Assembly (NCBI GenBank): GCA_023136725.1
Contig: JAGLQR010000127.1
Span: forward strand, 1-5,739
Direction of reading: 5' to 3'
Origin: Candidatus Aminicenantota bacterium
GTDB lineage: Bacteria; Acidobacteriota; Aminicenantia; UBA2199
DNA: 5,739 bases
The position numbers were made by a program, and so were the translations under genes. Shown one piece after another: positions 1 to 5,739 of the stretch; positions within the stretch are counted from its first letter, which is position 1, and the number at the start of each line of letters is the position of its first letter. The notes beneath the pieces were generated by a model that worked only from the letters and a program-made list of their open reading frames with translations, had not been told where the DNA came from and made no database searches.

Positions 1-2
1 AT

Positions 3-1529
3 TTTCTCTCAAGAAGAGATTCGACTGTAGTAGAAAATTTTTCAGCTCTTAACAGAGCATATACTCAGGCACAAATAAACCGGGTAAATAAAGAAGCAAA
101 ATATATGGAGATCAAGGGTATGAAGTTTGAAGATTACCCAATGATAAAGAACAGTGGTTTAATTAGCAGTCTGAAAAGTGAGTATTCCAGGCTGGAAGCG
201 GAATACAGGAATAAATCGCAAATTTATAAAAAAGATTATCCGCAAATGGTGCAATTGCGATCTCAATTGGAATCGCAGTTGGATAGAATGAATAAAGAGA
301 CAAGGGAGCTTGCCGGAAAGATACTAAAAGAAGCGAGGACAGAATTTTCCTCTGCAAAAAAAGAAGAAAACTCTCTTAAGGAACTATTAAATAAGCAGAA
401 AGGTGAAATGTCTACAAGTAATACTGACGCAATATATTACAACAGCTTAAATGTTGAAGTTGCAAACATGAACATTCTCTTGAACTATCTTGTAAGGAGG
501 CAGAAAGAAACTTTACTCTCTTCAGAGATGGAGGGGATGCAGACAAATAATATCAGGGTTGTTGACAGGGCAGAAGTCCCGAAATCTCCCATGTCATCAA
601 GCCGTAACAGAGCACTAATACTGGCATTCATGTTTGGGATCGGAGTTGGTCTGGGATTGATCTTTCTTGTAGATTTTCTGGACCGGACATTAAGAACCCC
701 TGAGGATGTCAAAACATTCTTGGGATCACCTACTTTAGGTATCATTCCATCAAGTGAAGGAAAATCGGGATTATCTTATTATTCATACCACTATGGGAGC
801 AAGAAAAAAGCAGAATCGAAAGGAGTAATTAAAAATATTGAGTTGATAAATTTCAGAGACCCGGAAAGTCCATTCTCCGAACACTACAGAAGTATCAGGA
901 CATCAATACAGCTTTCCACTCCAAAATCACCACCAAAAATAATCAGTATCAGCAGTGCAATGCCCGGGGAAGGGAAGACGGCCACAGTTGTAAATCTAGC
1001 AATTTCATTCGCACAACTTGGGAAGAAAGTGGTTATTATTGATGGAGATCTCAGGAAGCCGAGGATCCATAAAATATTTAAGTTGAAAAACACAATAGGG
1101 TTGTCCTCGTTTCTTGCAGGAAGGGCAAAAGTTTCTGATATTCTTCAGAAGACACATATAAATAATGTGTTTGTTGCTACATCCGGCCCAATTCCACCAA
1201 ACCCGGCGGAACTTATTGATTCGGAGATAATGTCTTCCCTATTGACGAAAATAATGGAGGAAGTTGATTTTATATTTATTGATACTCCTCCAATGATAGG
1301 TATCGTTGATCCTATTCTGATCGGGAAACATTCTGACGGGATGATAATAGTCAATTGGGGCGGAAAAACAAGAATAGATAATGTAAAGAAGGCTAAAGAT
1401 GAGATGGACAAGTTTGGGATCAGATTGCTTGGTATTGTTCTGAACAAAATTGATTTTAAAAGAAGTGAATACTCATACAATTATAATTATAGTTATAGTT
1501 ATAAGTATAAGGAAGATGATTATAGCTAG
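3..1529 (+). CDS. Wzc-type polysaccharide chain-length determinant fused to BY-kinase (5' partial)
   Basis: Inner-membrane co-polymerase and autophosphorylating bacterial tyrosine kinase that controls chain length and export of a surface polysaccharide. The frame is open to the left edge, with no stop from base 3. The ATG at 105 is internal, because the upstream codons encode an Asn/Ala/Gln-rich helix typical of the family. In-window residues 10-38 and 51-172 look like the periplasmic coiled coil, including a KKDYPQM motif. Residues 190-203 are the Pro/Ser-rich linker (AEVPKSPMSS) and 204-223 the second membrane helix. The cytoplasmic kinase follows: ExxRxxR oligomerisation motif at 293-299, Walker A SAMPGEGKT at 318-326 (Lys325), Walker A' VVIIDGDLRKP at 343-353, Walker B FIFIDTPP near 423-430, and a C-terminal tail with eight tyrosines. 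Family members are usually about 700-800 residues, so roughly 200-300 N-terminal residues, including the first membrane helix, are missing. First gene visible of the putative operon; family call is very secure. Confidence 0.95.
   Translation, partial: FLSRRDSTVVENFSALNRAYTQAQINRVNKEAKYMEIKGMKFEDYPMIKNSGLISSLKSEYSRLEAEYRNKSQIYKKDYPQMVQLRSQLESQLDRMNKETRELAGKILKEARTEFSSAKKEENSLKELLNKQKGEMSTSNTDAIYYNSLNVEVANMNILLNYLVRRQKETLLSSEMEGMQTNNIRVVDRAEVPKSPMSSSRNRALILAFMFGIGVGLGLIFLVDFLDRTLRTPEDVKTFLGSPTLGIIPSSEGKSGLSYYSYHYGSKKKAESKGVIKNIELINFRDPESPFSEHYRSIRTSIQLSTPKSPPKIISISSAMPGEGKTATVVNLAISFAQLGKKVVIIDGDLRKPRIHKIFKLKNTIGLSSFLAGRAKVSDILQKTHINNVFVATSGPIPPNPAELIDSEIMSSLLTKIMEEVDFIFIDTPPMIGIVDPILIGKHSDGMIIVNWGGKTRIDNVKKAKDEMDKFGIRLLGIVLNKIDFKRSEYSYNYNYSYSYKYKEDDYS
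1470..1511 (+). repeat. Hexanucleotide repeat encoding the Tyr-X tail of the kinase
   Basis: Seven consecutive 6-nt units, each a Tyr codon followed by one other codon, read Y-S, Y-N, Y-N, Y-S, Y-S, Y-K, Y-K. The last six units form three adjacent duplicated pairs (TAY AAT twice, TAT AGT twice, TAT AAG twice), as expected from slippage or short duplication. An eighth Tyr lies just before the stop. The unit length is a multiple of three, so gain or loss of units would change the number of phosphorylatable tyrosines without a frameshift. That tyrosine clusters are the autophosphorylation sites of BY-kinases is established; variation in number here is inference. Confidence 0.8.
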
Positions 1530-1543
1530 GGAGATAAGAAGCC

Positions 1544-1564
1544 AGGAGATAGGAGTTAGGAGAT
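1544..1564 (+). repeat. Three tandem AGGAGWT heptamers in the kinase-phosphatase spacer (RBS region)
   Basis: AGGAG occurs at 1544, 1551 and 1558, exactly 7 nt apart, as the units AGGAGAT, AGGAGTT, AGGAGAT. A weaker relative, AGGGAGAT, lies at 1528-1535. Each copy matches a Shine-Dalgarno core, but the nearest ends 15 nt before the ATG at 1578, longer than the usual 5-10 nt. No in-frame ATG, GTG or TTG lies between the TAG at 1557-1559 and 1578, so the start cannot be moved upstream to shorten the spacing. The tract is probably the ribosome-loading region for the phosphatase gene, but it may equally be a piece of a purine-rich intergenic repeat. Confidence 0.6.
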
Positions 1565-1577
1565 AGATAAAACTAAA

Positions 1578-2366
1578 ATGATCGATATACACTCTCATAT
1601 CCTGCCCAATGTTGATGATGGATCCCCTTCATTTGAAGAGTCTGTGAAGATGTTGGAGGCTTCAGTTGCGGATGGGATTAAGTCTATCGTTGCTACTCCT
1701 CATATGTTCAGCCAATTAAGCAAAATTAAAGAGATTGAAAGATTCAGGAAAATATTTTCAGAATTTAAAATAAAAGCAGATGAGCTTAATCTGGGGATAG
1801 AAATATTTCAGGGTAGTGAGAATTATTTTATTTCCGGGTTGAAGGAAAAATTAAAGGCGTTTCCCGATATTTTGACTATAAACAATGGTGATTATTTCCT
1901 TCTGGAGTTTCCGATGAATTTCATCTTCCCCGGGACAAGGGAATTTATCTTTGATATACTTAATGAAGGATATATACCTGTTATTTGTCATCCGGAGAGG
2001 AACACTGATATTCAGATGAATACAGCTATTTTGTATGAGCTATTGGTAGCTGGTGCTCTATCTCAACTGGATGCAGGAAGTATCAGGGGGGATTTCGGAT
2101 CTAATTCAAGAGAGGCTGCAAATAAACTATTAAAAAATAATCTCGTTCATGCAATAGCGTCAGATTGTCACGATGCAGGCTTGAGGCCTCCCGGGTTATC
2201 AGGAATAAAAAATTCTTTGAATTGGATTGAACAAGAAAAAATGGATCTTTTCCTCAAATATATACCGGCTGCAATCATAAATAATGAGGGAACCCCTGAT
2301 ATTGGTCCTTTGAAAGATCCGTCAATATCAAGATCTGTTTTCAGTATTTTCAGGAGAAATAAGTAG
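1578..2366 (+). CDS. PHP-domain protein-tyrosine phosphatase, CpsB/YwqE family
   Basis: Cytoplasmic metal-dependent phosphotyrosine phosphatase (EC 3.1.3.48 class), expected to dephosphorylate the tyrosine tail of the kinase encoded just upstream. At 262 residues it matches the usual length of about 250-260. PHP metal-site residues are visible in order: HSH at 5-7, TPH with His42, Glu81 in GSEN (family consensus GQE), Glu110 in LLEFP, His138 in CHPER, and Asp196/His198 in SDCHD. The DAGSIRGDFG stretch (165-174) and the Arg-Pro-Pro at 203-205 also match family patterns. No signal peptide or membrane segment is present. The start is fixed by the MIDIHSH motif directly after the ATG. Its stop is immediately followed by the ATG of the polymerase gene, implying co-translation. 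PHP phosphatases are the rule in Firmicutes capsule loci, whereas proteobacterial Wzc is usually paired with a low-molecular-weight phosphatase (Wzb). Confidence 0.93.
   Translation: MIDIHSHILPNVDDGSPSFEESVKMLEASVADGIKSIVATPHMFSQLSKIKEIERFRKIFSEFKIKADELNLGIEIFQGSENYFISGLKEKLKAFPDILTINNGDYFLLEFPMNFIFPGTREFIFDILNEGYIPVICHPERNTDIQMNTAILYELLVAGALSQLDAGSIRGDFGSNSREAANKLLKNNLVHAIASDCHDAGLRPPGLSGIKNSLNWIEQEKMDLFLKYIPAAIINNEGTPDIGPLKDPSISRSVFSIFRRNK
2352..2356 (+). promoter_or_regulatory. Ribosome binding site for the Wzy/WaaL-like gene
   Basis: AGGAG ends 10 nt before the ATG at 2367 and lies inside the last codons of the phosphatase gene. It supports the ATG that directly abuts the TAG stop (zero-nt spacing), an arrangement favouring re-initiation by ribosomes finishing the upstream gene. 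Confidence 0.6.
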
Positions 2367-3815
2367 ATGAGCAAGAATGCATATCTAAATTTACTTAAAG
2401 GATTTATCCTTTTATCCCCTCTCCCTTTTGGATGTGTCGGGAAGATTTTTTCACCTCTTTTCTATATGACCCTTCTTGTTTTATCTTTTGCCGGATTGTC
2501 TGTGAGAGATCAACTAAAGACAGAAAGGGGCGAATCAGTTTATTTTGCATTCCAGAACAGAATTAAATTATTCACTTATATATTTTTTGGGTTTCTTTTA
2601 TTTCAGATCATTCCACTGCCCATATTCATTCTGAAATTGATATCCCCTGCTACCGTTAAAAGTTATTTTCTGATATCAGAACAACTCCCTGCTTTTATGA
2701 CCATTTCAAAAGTACCTGTTGAAACTATCATGTTTGGTGTCAGGCTTCTTGTTATCATTATTTTCTTAATTAGTTTCATTAAAATAAATATAAGGATCAG
2801 GGAACTTATATCTATTGTTAATGTGCTGATCCTTTCAGCGGTGGTTCAGTCTCTTTTTGGTATCATTAAATATGCTCTGCAAAGTGACAAGTTTTTCTTA
2901 TTCTTTCATCAAATAGATAAACCGAGAAAGGTTGAATTTCTGACAGGGACATTGGGGAATCCAAACCACTTTTCATTTTATCTGGAAATGATTATCCCTC
3001 TAGTTTTGGTATTGCTCCTTCTTAAAATTAATTTGTTTGAATCTAATAACGGATTCAGGGAAAAAATCATTTCAACTTTTAATCAGGACAAAAAGTTTCT
3101 TTTCTCTTTTATTTTTGTTGTCATCCTTAGTATATCAATTGTGCTGACTGGTTCCAGGGCAGGGATAATGACCCTTGCAACTACTCTGATATTATTTGGC
3201 CTCCTCACTTTTTACCTGACCAGGTCCCGGGTGTTCAGAAAGAAGATAAAAATAATCTTTGTTACAATTGCAATGGTAACTCTCTATGTTGGGATCAAAA
3301 ATACATCTGATAAATTCATGAGGACAAATTTTGATAACTCTGGGAGATTCCTCCGCTGGCCTAATTCCATGAAAATTTTTAAAGATTTCCCCCTCTTTGG
3401 TACAGGTTTTGGCACATATAAGAATTCATTCCTAATTTATGATACTGACATAGGAGGTAAATGGTCGACCAATGCTCACAATGAATATATAGAAACTCTG
3501 ACTGATGGAGGGTTAGTTGGAGTTTTGCTGAGTATGACAATTTTGGGTTTGCTGATTTACTCAATATTGAAAATGTGGAAAGTGAGGCGGCATCCCCGTA
3601 TAAGGTTATTTGGAATAGGGATCCTGTCATCGATATATGCTGCGCTTTTCCATTCATTCTTTGATTATTCTTTGAGGATCCCATCTAATTCTTTTGTATT
3701 TATTCTCCTGCTCGGATTGGGGATAAAATTTGTAACATACAGGAGAGAATTTAGTGAATCCGGGTTTCCCAGAAAAAGAGAAAATAGGATCAAAACAAAT
3801 AGGGGATCAAAGTGA
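2367..3815 (+). CDS. O-antigen ligase/polymerase (Wzy/WaaL family) membrane protein
   Basis: Integral inner-membrane protein of 482 residues with about 11-12 hydrophobic segments, roughly at 8-22, 29-47, 68-92, 119-140, 145-167, 196-220, 245-262, 265-285, 292-310, 381-402, 412-430 and 438-458. The Wzy_C/O-antigen-ligase region is clear: GTLGNPNH at 194-201, TGSRAG with Arg264, GRFLRW with Arg327, the PLFGTGFGTY motif at 342-351, and TNAHNEY with His371 in a long periplasmic loop (about 311-380). Arg and His in these positions fit the family's active site for transfer of undecaprenyl-linked glycan. FHSFFDYSLRIPSN (428-441) is also typical. A basic tail of about 24 residues ends the protein. 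Sequence alone does not separate a Wzy polymerase, which extends repeat units, from a ligase, which transfers glycan to lipid A core or protein; the adjacent Wzc-like kinase favours polymerase. It overlaps the next gene by 4 nt. Confidence 0.9.
   Translation: MSKNAYLNLLKGFILLSPLPFGCVGKIFSPLFYMTLLVLSFAGLSVRDQLKTERGESVYFAFQNRIKLFTYIFFGFLLFQIIPLPIFILKLISPATVKSYFLISEQLPAFMTISKVPVETIMFGVRLLVIIIFLISFIKINIRIRELISIVNVLILSAVVQSLFGIIKYALQSDKFFLFFHQIDKPRKVEFLTGTLGNPNHFSFYLEMIIPLVLVLLLLKINLFESNNGFREKIISTFNQDKKFLFSFIFVVILSISIVLTGSRAGIMTLATTLILFGLLTFYLTRSRVFRKKIKIIFVTIAMVTLYVGIKNTSDKFMRTNFDNSGRFLRWPNSMKIFKDFPLFGTGFGTYKNSFLIYDTDIGGKWSTNAHNEYIETLTDGGLVGVLLSMTILGLLIYSILKMWKVRRHPRIRLFGIGILSSIYAALFHSFFDYSLRIPSNSFVFILLLGLGIKFVTYRREFSESGFPRKRENRIKTNRGSK
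3801..3805 (+). promoter_or_regulatory. Ribosome binding site supporting the GTG start of the downstream gene
   Basis: AGGGG ends 6 nt before the GTG at 3812, good Shine-Dalgarno spacing. It supports GTG rather than a later ATG as the start and sits inside the last codons of the polymerase gene. The GTGA overlap at 3812-3815 combines this start codon with the upstream TGA stop, a typical translational-coupling arrangement. Confidence 0.6.
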
Positions 3816-5401
3816 AGAAAAATAGTATTTTAAGATTTATTATAATTGTACTCATAATTTTCTTTTCACTTAAAACCCTCTCCGAGATAGCATTCGTGAA
3901 AGGTACAAAGGATAATGTCGTAAATCCGGGTATGATCAAACTCAGCACTCAAATCTTTCCTATTGCTTCATGTAATTATTATAAGTACGGGAGTTTCTTT
4001 TTGGACAAGTATGCAGATAGTAAAAGTCTGAAAGTATTAGAAAAGAGTAGGGAAATGTTCGAAAGATCACTTGTCTTGAACAATCTTAACTTCTCTGCCC
4101 ATTTCCTCCTTGGAAGATCTTATCTGGCAAGCGATTCATCCGATCCTCTGGATTTTGAAAAAGGGCTCAGGTTAATAAAGAATGCATCCTCAATAAGGAA
4201 AACCAATTTGGGGATTAATATTGATATGATTAAGATATATCTTTCACTCTGGCCTTTTGTAGGTAAGGAGGATAAAGAGACTGCTATTTCATTAATGAAA
4301 ATATCAATGAAGAAAATAAAGAAAGATAAATTTGAAAAAATAATAGAAACTTGGGGCTTCTATTCAAAAGATTCCGCATTTCTTTCATCAATCTTAAATA
4401 GCACCGGGAGGCATTATCCTGTTGTTAATAAAGAACTGATCAAGCATGAACTTGATCTGGAATTCAGACACAAACTTCTTGCTCAATCAGAATATCTCCT
4501 CTTTAAAAAAGCTGAAACCGACAAATTAAAATTTTCAGACAGCATTAAAAATACGATCTCCTTGTATAACAGATTAAATGTAAGGATCAAAGGGTATTAC
4601 AAGCTAAGTCATGGAACAATGTTTAGAGAGACAGCATTAATAAAACTTAAAAAAGAATTGTTAATGAGATCGATTAAGAGTTTATTTGACGATCTAGATC
4701 AGGATAATATTGCCAAAGTTCTCTCCATATCTCACTCTTATCTCGATTCCTTTGATTCGACAAGAGATGTTGAAGTGCTTGATGATCTTTTGATACAGAA
4801 GAAATTCTTTAATTCAAGCTATCTGAAGGTCTTTTATCTGAAACAATTAATGAACTTCAGAACAGGCCAGGTATCGAAGATGATCAGGGAGACCGAGGGG
4901 TTCAGGCAGTCGGTCACCTTTGTAAAAGAGGGTCAGGAAAAAGATCTTGCAAAACTTCTAGCACTCCTTGTCGATGGATATATTAATTCAAGGTTATTAA
5001 CAAAAGCTATGGATATTCTTGAGGAGATTGAAAAGATATCCCCGGGATTGATGTCAACATATTGGCGATTGATGAAGATCGAAAATGTGATCGGTGAAGA
5101 CGGGTTTTTTAAAGATATAAAGGAAGAGCATTTTGTTAGGATAAAGAATTCAAATAGTATCCTGATTAACAACAATAATATCAAAACTTCAGTCTATCCC
5201 CATAAGATCGATAAAATTGTTTTAAATCTGGATGAAGACTATTCTGAAAAGTTCAGAGAGTTTCACCTACTTCAGGTTTTTGTTAACGGCAGGATCTTCC
5301 ATGAATCTTATATTGAAGAATTAAAATTCCCGATCGAATTGCCTCTTGAAAGAAAGCTTAAAAAAGAGAAATTTGAAGTTGAGATAAATTTAGTTCAATA
5401 G
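3812..5401 (+). CDS. Membrane-anchored helical-repeat (TPR-like) protein of a polysaccharide locus
   Basis: I do not recognise a named family; the reading frame itself is secure. The 529-residue product starts with GTG. It has a basic N-terminus (MKKN) and one hydrophobic segment (about 6-21) without an obvious cleavage site, so probably a signal anchor with the rest in the periplasm. Residues 53-105 resemble TPR helix pairs (a YYKYGSFFLDKY helix, then MFERSLVLNN and FSAHFLLGRSYL). The middle part (about 110-425) is almost wholly predicted helical, with degenerate repeat character and near 388-409 another TPR-like pair (GYINSRLLTKAMDILEEIEK). From about 440 the composition changes to alternating hydrophobic/polar strands, with a VFVNGRIFHESY turn, ending in EVEINLVQ, suggesting a small beta-sandwich. 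The 4-nt overlap with the Wzy-like gene implies coupled synthesis, so a partner role in polymerisation, ligation or export is plausible but unproven. No catalytic motif was seen. Confidence 0.85.
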   Translation: MKKNSILRFIIIVLIIFFSLKTLSEIAFVKGTKDNVVNPGMIKLSTQIFPIASCNYYKYGSFFLDKYADSKSLKVLEKSREMFERSLVLNNLNFSAHFLLGRSYLASDSSDPLDFEKGLRLIKNASSIRKTNLGINIDMIKIYLSLWPFVGKEDKETAISLMKISMKKIKKDKFEKIIETWGFYSKDSAFLSSILNSTGRHYPVVNKELIKHELDLEFRHKLLAQSEYLLFKKAETDKLKFSDSIKNTISLYNRLNVRIKGYYKLSHGTMFRETALIKLKKELLMRSIKSLFDDLDQDNIAKVLSISHSYLDSFDSTRDVEVLDDLLIQKKFFNSSYLKVFYLKQLMNFRTGQVSKMIRETEGFRQSVTFVKEGQEKDLAKLLALLVDGYINSRLLTKAMDILEEIEKISPGLMSTYWRLMKIENVIGEDGFFKDIKEEHFVRIKNSNSILINNNNIKTSVYPHKIDKIVLNLDEDYSEKFREFHLLQVFVNGRIFHESYIEELKFPIELPLERKLKKEKFEVEINLVQ

Positions 5402-5404
5402 TAA

Positions 5405-5514
5405 TTGTCATTAAGTACTTTAGGGCTTGTCATTTACTCACTTTGTTCGTGTCATTAAGAAATATAGGAATTGTCATTAGGAGATATGGAATTTGTCATT
5501 TATAGTTGTTTTCC
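5405..5514. repeat. Five-unit 22-bp periodic TTGTCATT array
   Basis: TTGTCATT starts at 5405, 5427, 5471 and 5493, and the one-mismatch copy GTGTCATT starts at 5449. All are exactly 22 bp apart and in the same orientation. The 14 bases after each core are degenerate but fall into two types. Units 1, 3 and 4 are purine-rich and share an A-x-G-x-A start and a GG near the end. Units 2 and 5 begin TA and are T-rich at the end. The array begins 4 nt after the stop of the helical-repeat gene and its last unit runs into the adjacent palindrome. A 22-bp period is about two helical turns, placing all cores on one DNA face. Function unknown; it could be a decayed tandem repeat, protein-binding sites, or part of a dispersed intergenic element. 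Confidence 0.75.
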
Positions 5515-5529
5515 CCCTTATTAAGGGGG
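5513..5529. repeat. CCCCCTTA/TAAGGGGG palindrome, dispersed-repeat-like
   Basis: A perfect inverted repeat with arms CCCCCTTA (5513-5520) and TAAGGGGG (5522-5529) around one central T. As RNA it would form a 7-bp stem with a 3-nt loop. A second G-run (AGGGGG at 5534-5539) follows and could pair alternatively with the C-run. No U-run follows the stem on either strand, so it is not a standard intrinsic terminator. Similar C-run/G-run palindromes are, to my recollection, common as dispersed intergenic repeats in environmental bacterial genomes; that cannot be confirmed from one copy. Confidence 0.6.
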
Positions 5530-5614
5530 GCATAGGGGGATTAGATCCAGATTGATGGAATATCTATAATAAATAATCTTTGTAGTTTTTTAGTTGTCTG
5601 AATTTAACTCAGTA

Positions 5615-5737
5615 TCAGGATCTTTGGGTCTGGTATATTCTGAATAACTCCAATACCCGGTCCCTCTCTTCTTTTTTTTCTTCCATCCCGTCTTTTTTAA
5701 TTCTATCCCTATAAATCTGTTCATCAATCCATGGCCT
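5615..5737 (-). CDS. C-terminal end of an unidentified convergent gene (5' partial)
   Basis: Reading the complement from the right edge, one frame stays open for 40 codons and ends in TGA at 5617-5615. The translation begins RPWIDEQIYRDRIKKDGM and ends LELFRIYQTQRS. It is rich in Glu/Lys/Arg and amphipathic, uses AGG/AGA for Arg as the + strand genes do, and looks like a charged C-terminal helix. Its start would be outside the window. A second - strand frame (5590-5739) is also open from the edge for 49 codons before TAA, but its translation, with a run of five lysines and a Gly/Tyr-rich end, is less protein-like. I favour the first frame but cannot exclude the second or chance. No family recognised. 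Confidence 0.4.
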   Translation of the reverse strand, partial: RPWIDEQIYRDRIKKDGMEEKKEERDRVLELFRIYQTQRS

Positions 5738-5739
5738 AC

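Larger units (their letters stand above)
5402..5614. other. Convergent intergenic region with repeats, no gene seen
   Basis: This stretch of 213 nt separates the + strand operon from the probable - strand gene. I find no convincing open frame in it. It contains a 22-bp periodic array, a CCCCCTTA palindrome with nearby G-runs, and an AT-rich remainder (about 5541-5614). No hairpin followed by a T-run, as an intrinsic terminator needs, is visible for either strand, so how the operon terminates is not clear from the sequence. Confidence 0.6.

Noticed and set aside
105..107. ATG at 105 as the true start of the kinase gene
   Set aside because: The frame is open upstream to the window edge and encodes family-typical coiled-coil sequence; starting here would remove the first membrane helix and most of the Wzz domain.
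163..1480. Several - strand open frames of 64-111 codons opposite the kinase gene
   Set aside because: They lie wholly opposite a gene with strong family motifs, have no own motifs or ribosome sites, and are explained as shadows.
2168..2374. - strand open frame across the end of the phosphatase gene
   Set aside because: Antisense to conserved phosphatase motifs (SDCHD and downstream); no supporting start signal.
3379..3684. 101-codon - strand open frame opposite the polymerase gene
   Set aside because: It is complementary to the conserved Wzy_C motif region and has no recognisable protein features.
4933..5184. - strand open frame opposite the helical-repeat gene
   Set aside because: Shadow of the coding strand; hydrophobic and Ser-rich composition is the usual complement of a Lys/Asp-rich coding sequence.
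5405..5514. The 22-bp array as a CRISPR
   Set aside because: The conserved part is only 8 bp, the period is too short for repeat plus spacer, and no cas genes are in view.
5513..5529. The palindrome as a standard intrinsic terminator of the operon
   Set aside because: No T-run follows the stem on the + strand or on the - strand, and it lies over 100 nt after the stop codon.
5552..5570. Promoter with TTGATG and TATAAT
   Set aside because: The two hexamers are separated by only 7 nt instead of about 17, and no + strand gene follows in the window.

Overview
The window is about 5.7 kb of AT-rich DNA carrying a piece of a cell-surface polysaccharide (exopolysaccharide, capsule or O-antigen) locus. 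It holds four genes on the + strand, followed by a repeat-rich intergenic stretch and the tail of a probable convergent gene on the - strand. The first gene fuses a Wzz-like chain-length domain and a tyrosine kinase domain in one polypeptide, as in Wzc. That points to a diderm (Gram-negative type) bacterium. The low GC, purine-rich spacers and dispersed-repeat-like intergenic DNA suggest an environmental or metagenomic lineage. I cannot place it in a phylum from sequence alone.

Layout: (1) 3-1529, the C-terminal 508 residues of a Wzc-type chain-length determinant/BY-kinase whose N-terminus lies off the left edge. (2) 1530-1577, a short spacer containing three tandem AGGAG heptamers. (3) 1578-2366, a PHP-type protein-tyrosine phosphatase (CpsB/YwqE family). 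(4) 2367-3815, a multi-spanning O-antigen ligase/polymerase (Wzy/WaaL family) starting on the base after the phosphatase stop. (5) 3812-5401, a membrane-anchored helical-repeat protein with a beta-rich C-terminal part, starting at a GTG that overlaps the polymerase stop by 4 nt. (6) 5402-5614, non-coding DNA with five copies of TTGTCATT at an exact 22-bp period and then a GC-rich palindrome. (7) 5615-5737 on the - strand, the probable end of an unidentified convergent gene.

The four + strand genes look like one operon, given a 48-nt gap, a 0-nt gap and a 4-nt overlap. The kinase is expected to control chain length and export through cycles of phosphorylation of its tyrosine tail. The PHP phosphatase is expected to reverse that phosphorylation. 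The Wzy-like protein would polymerise repeat units or transfer glycan in the periplasm. The coupled helical-repeat protein is the least understood member and may be a partner of the polymerase or of the export machinery. The most unusual signals are the Tyr-X dipeptide tail built from duplicated hexanucleotides, the 22-bp periodic TTGTCATT array, and the uncharacterised protein coupled to the polymerase.
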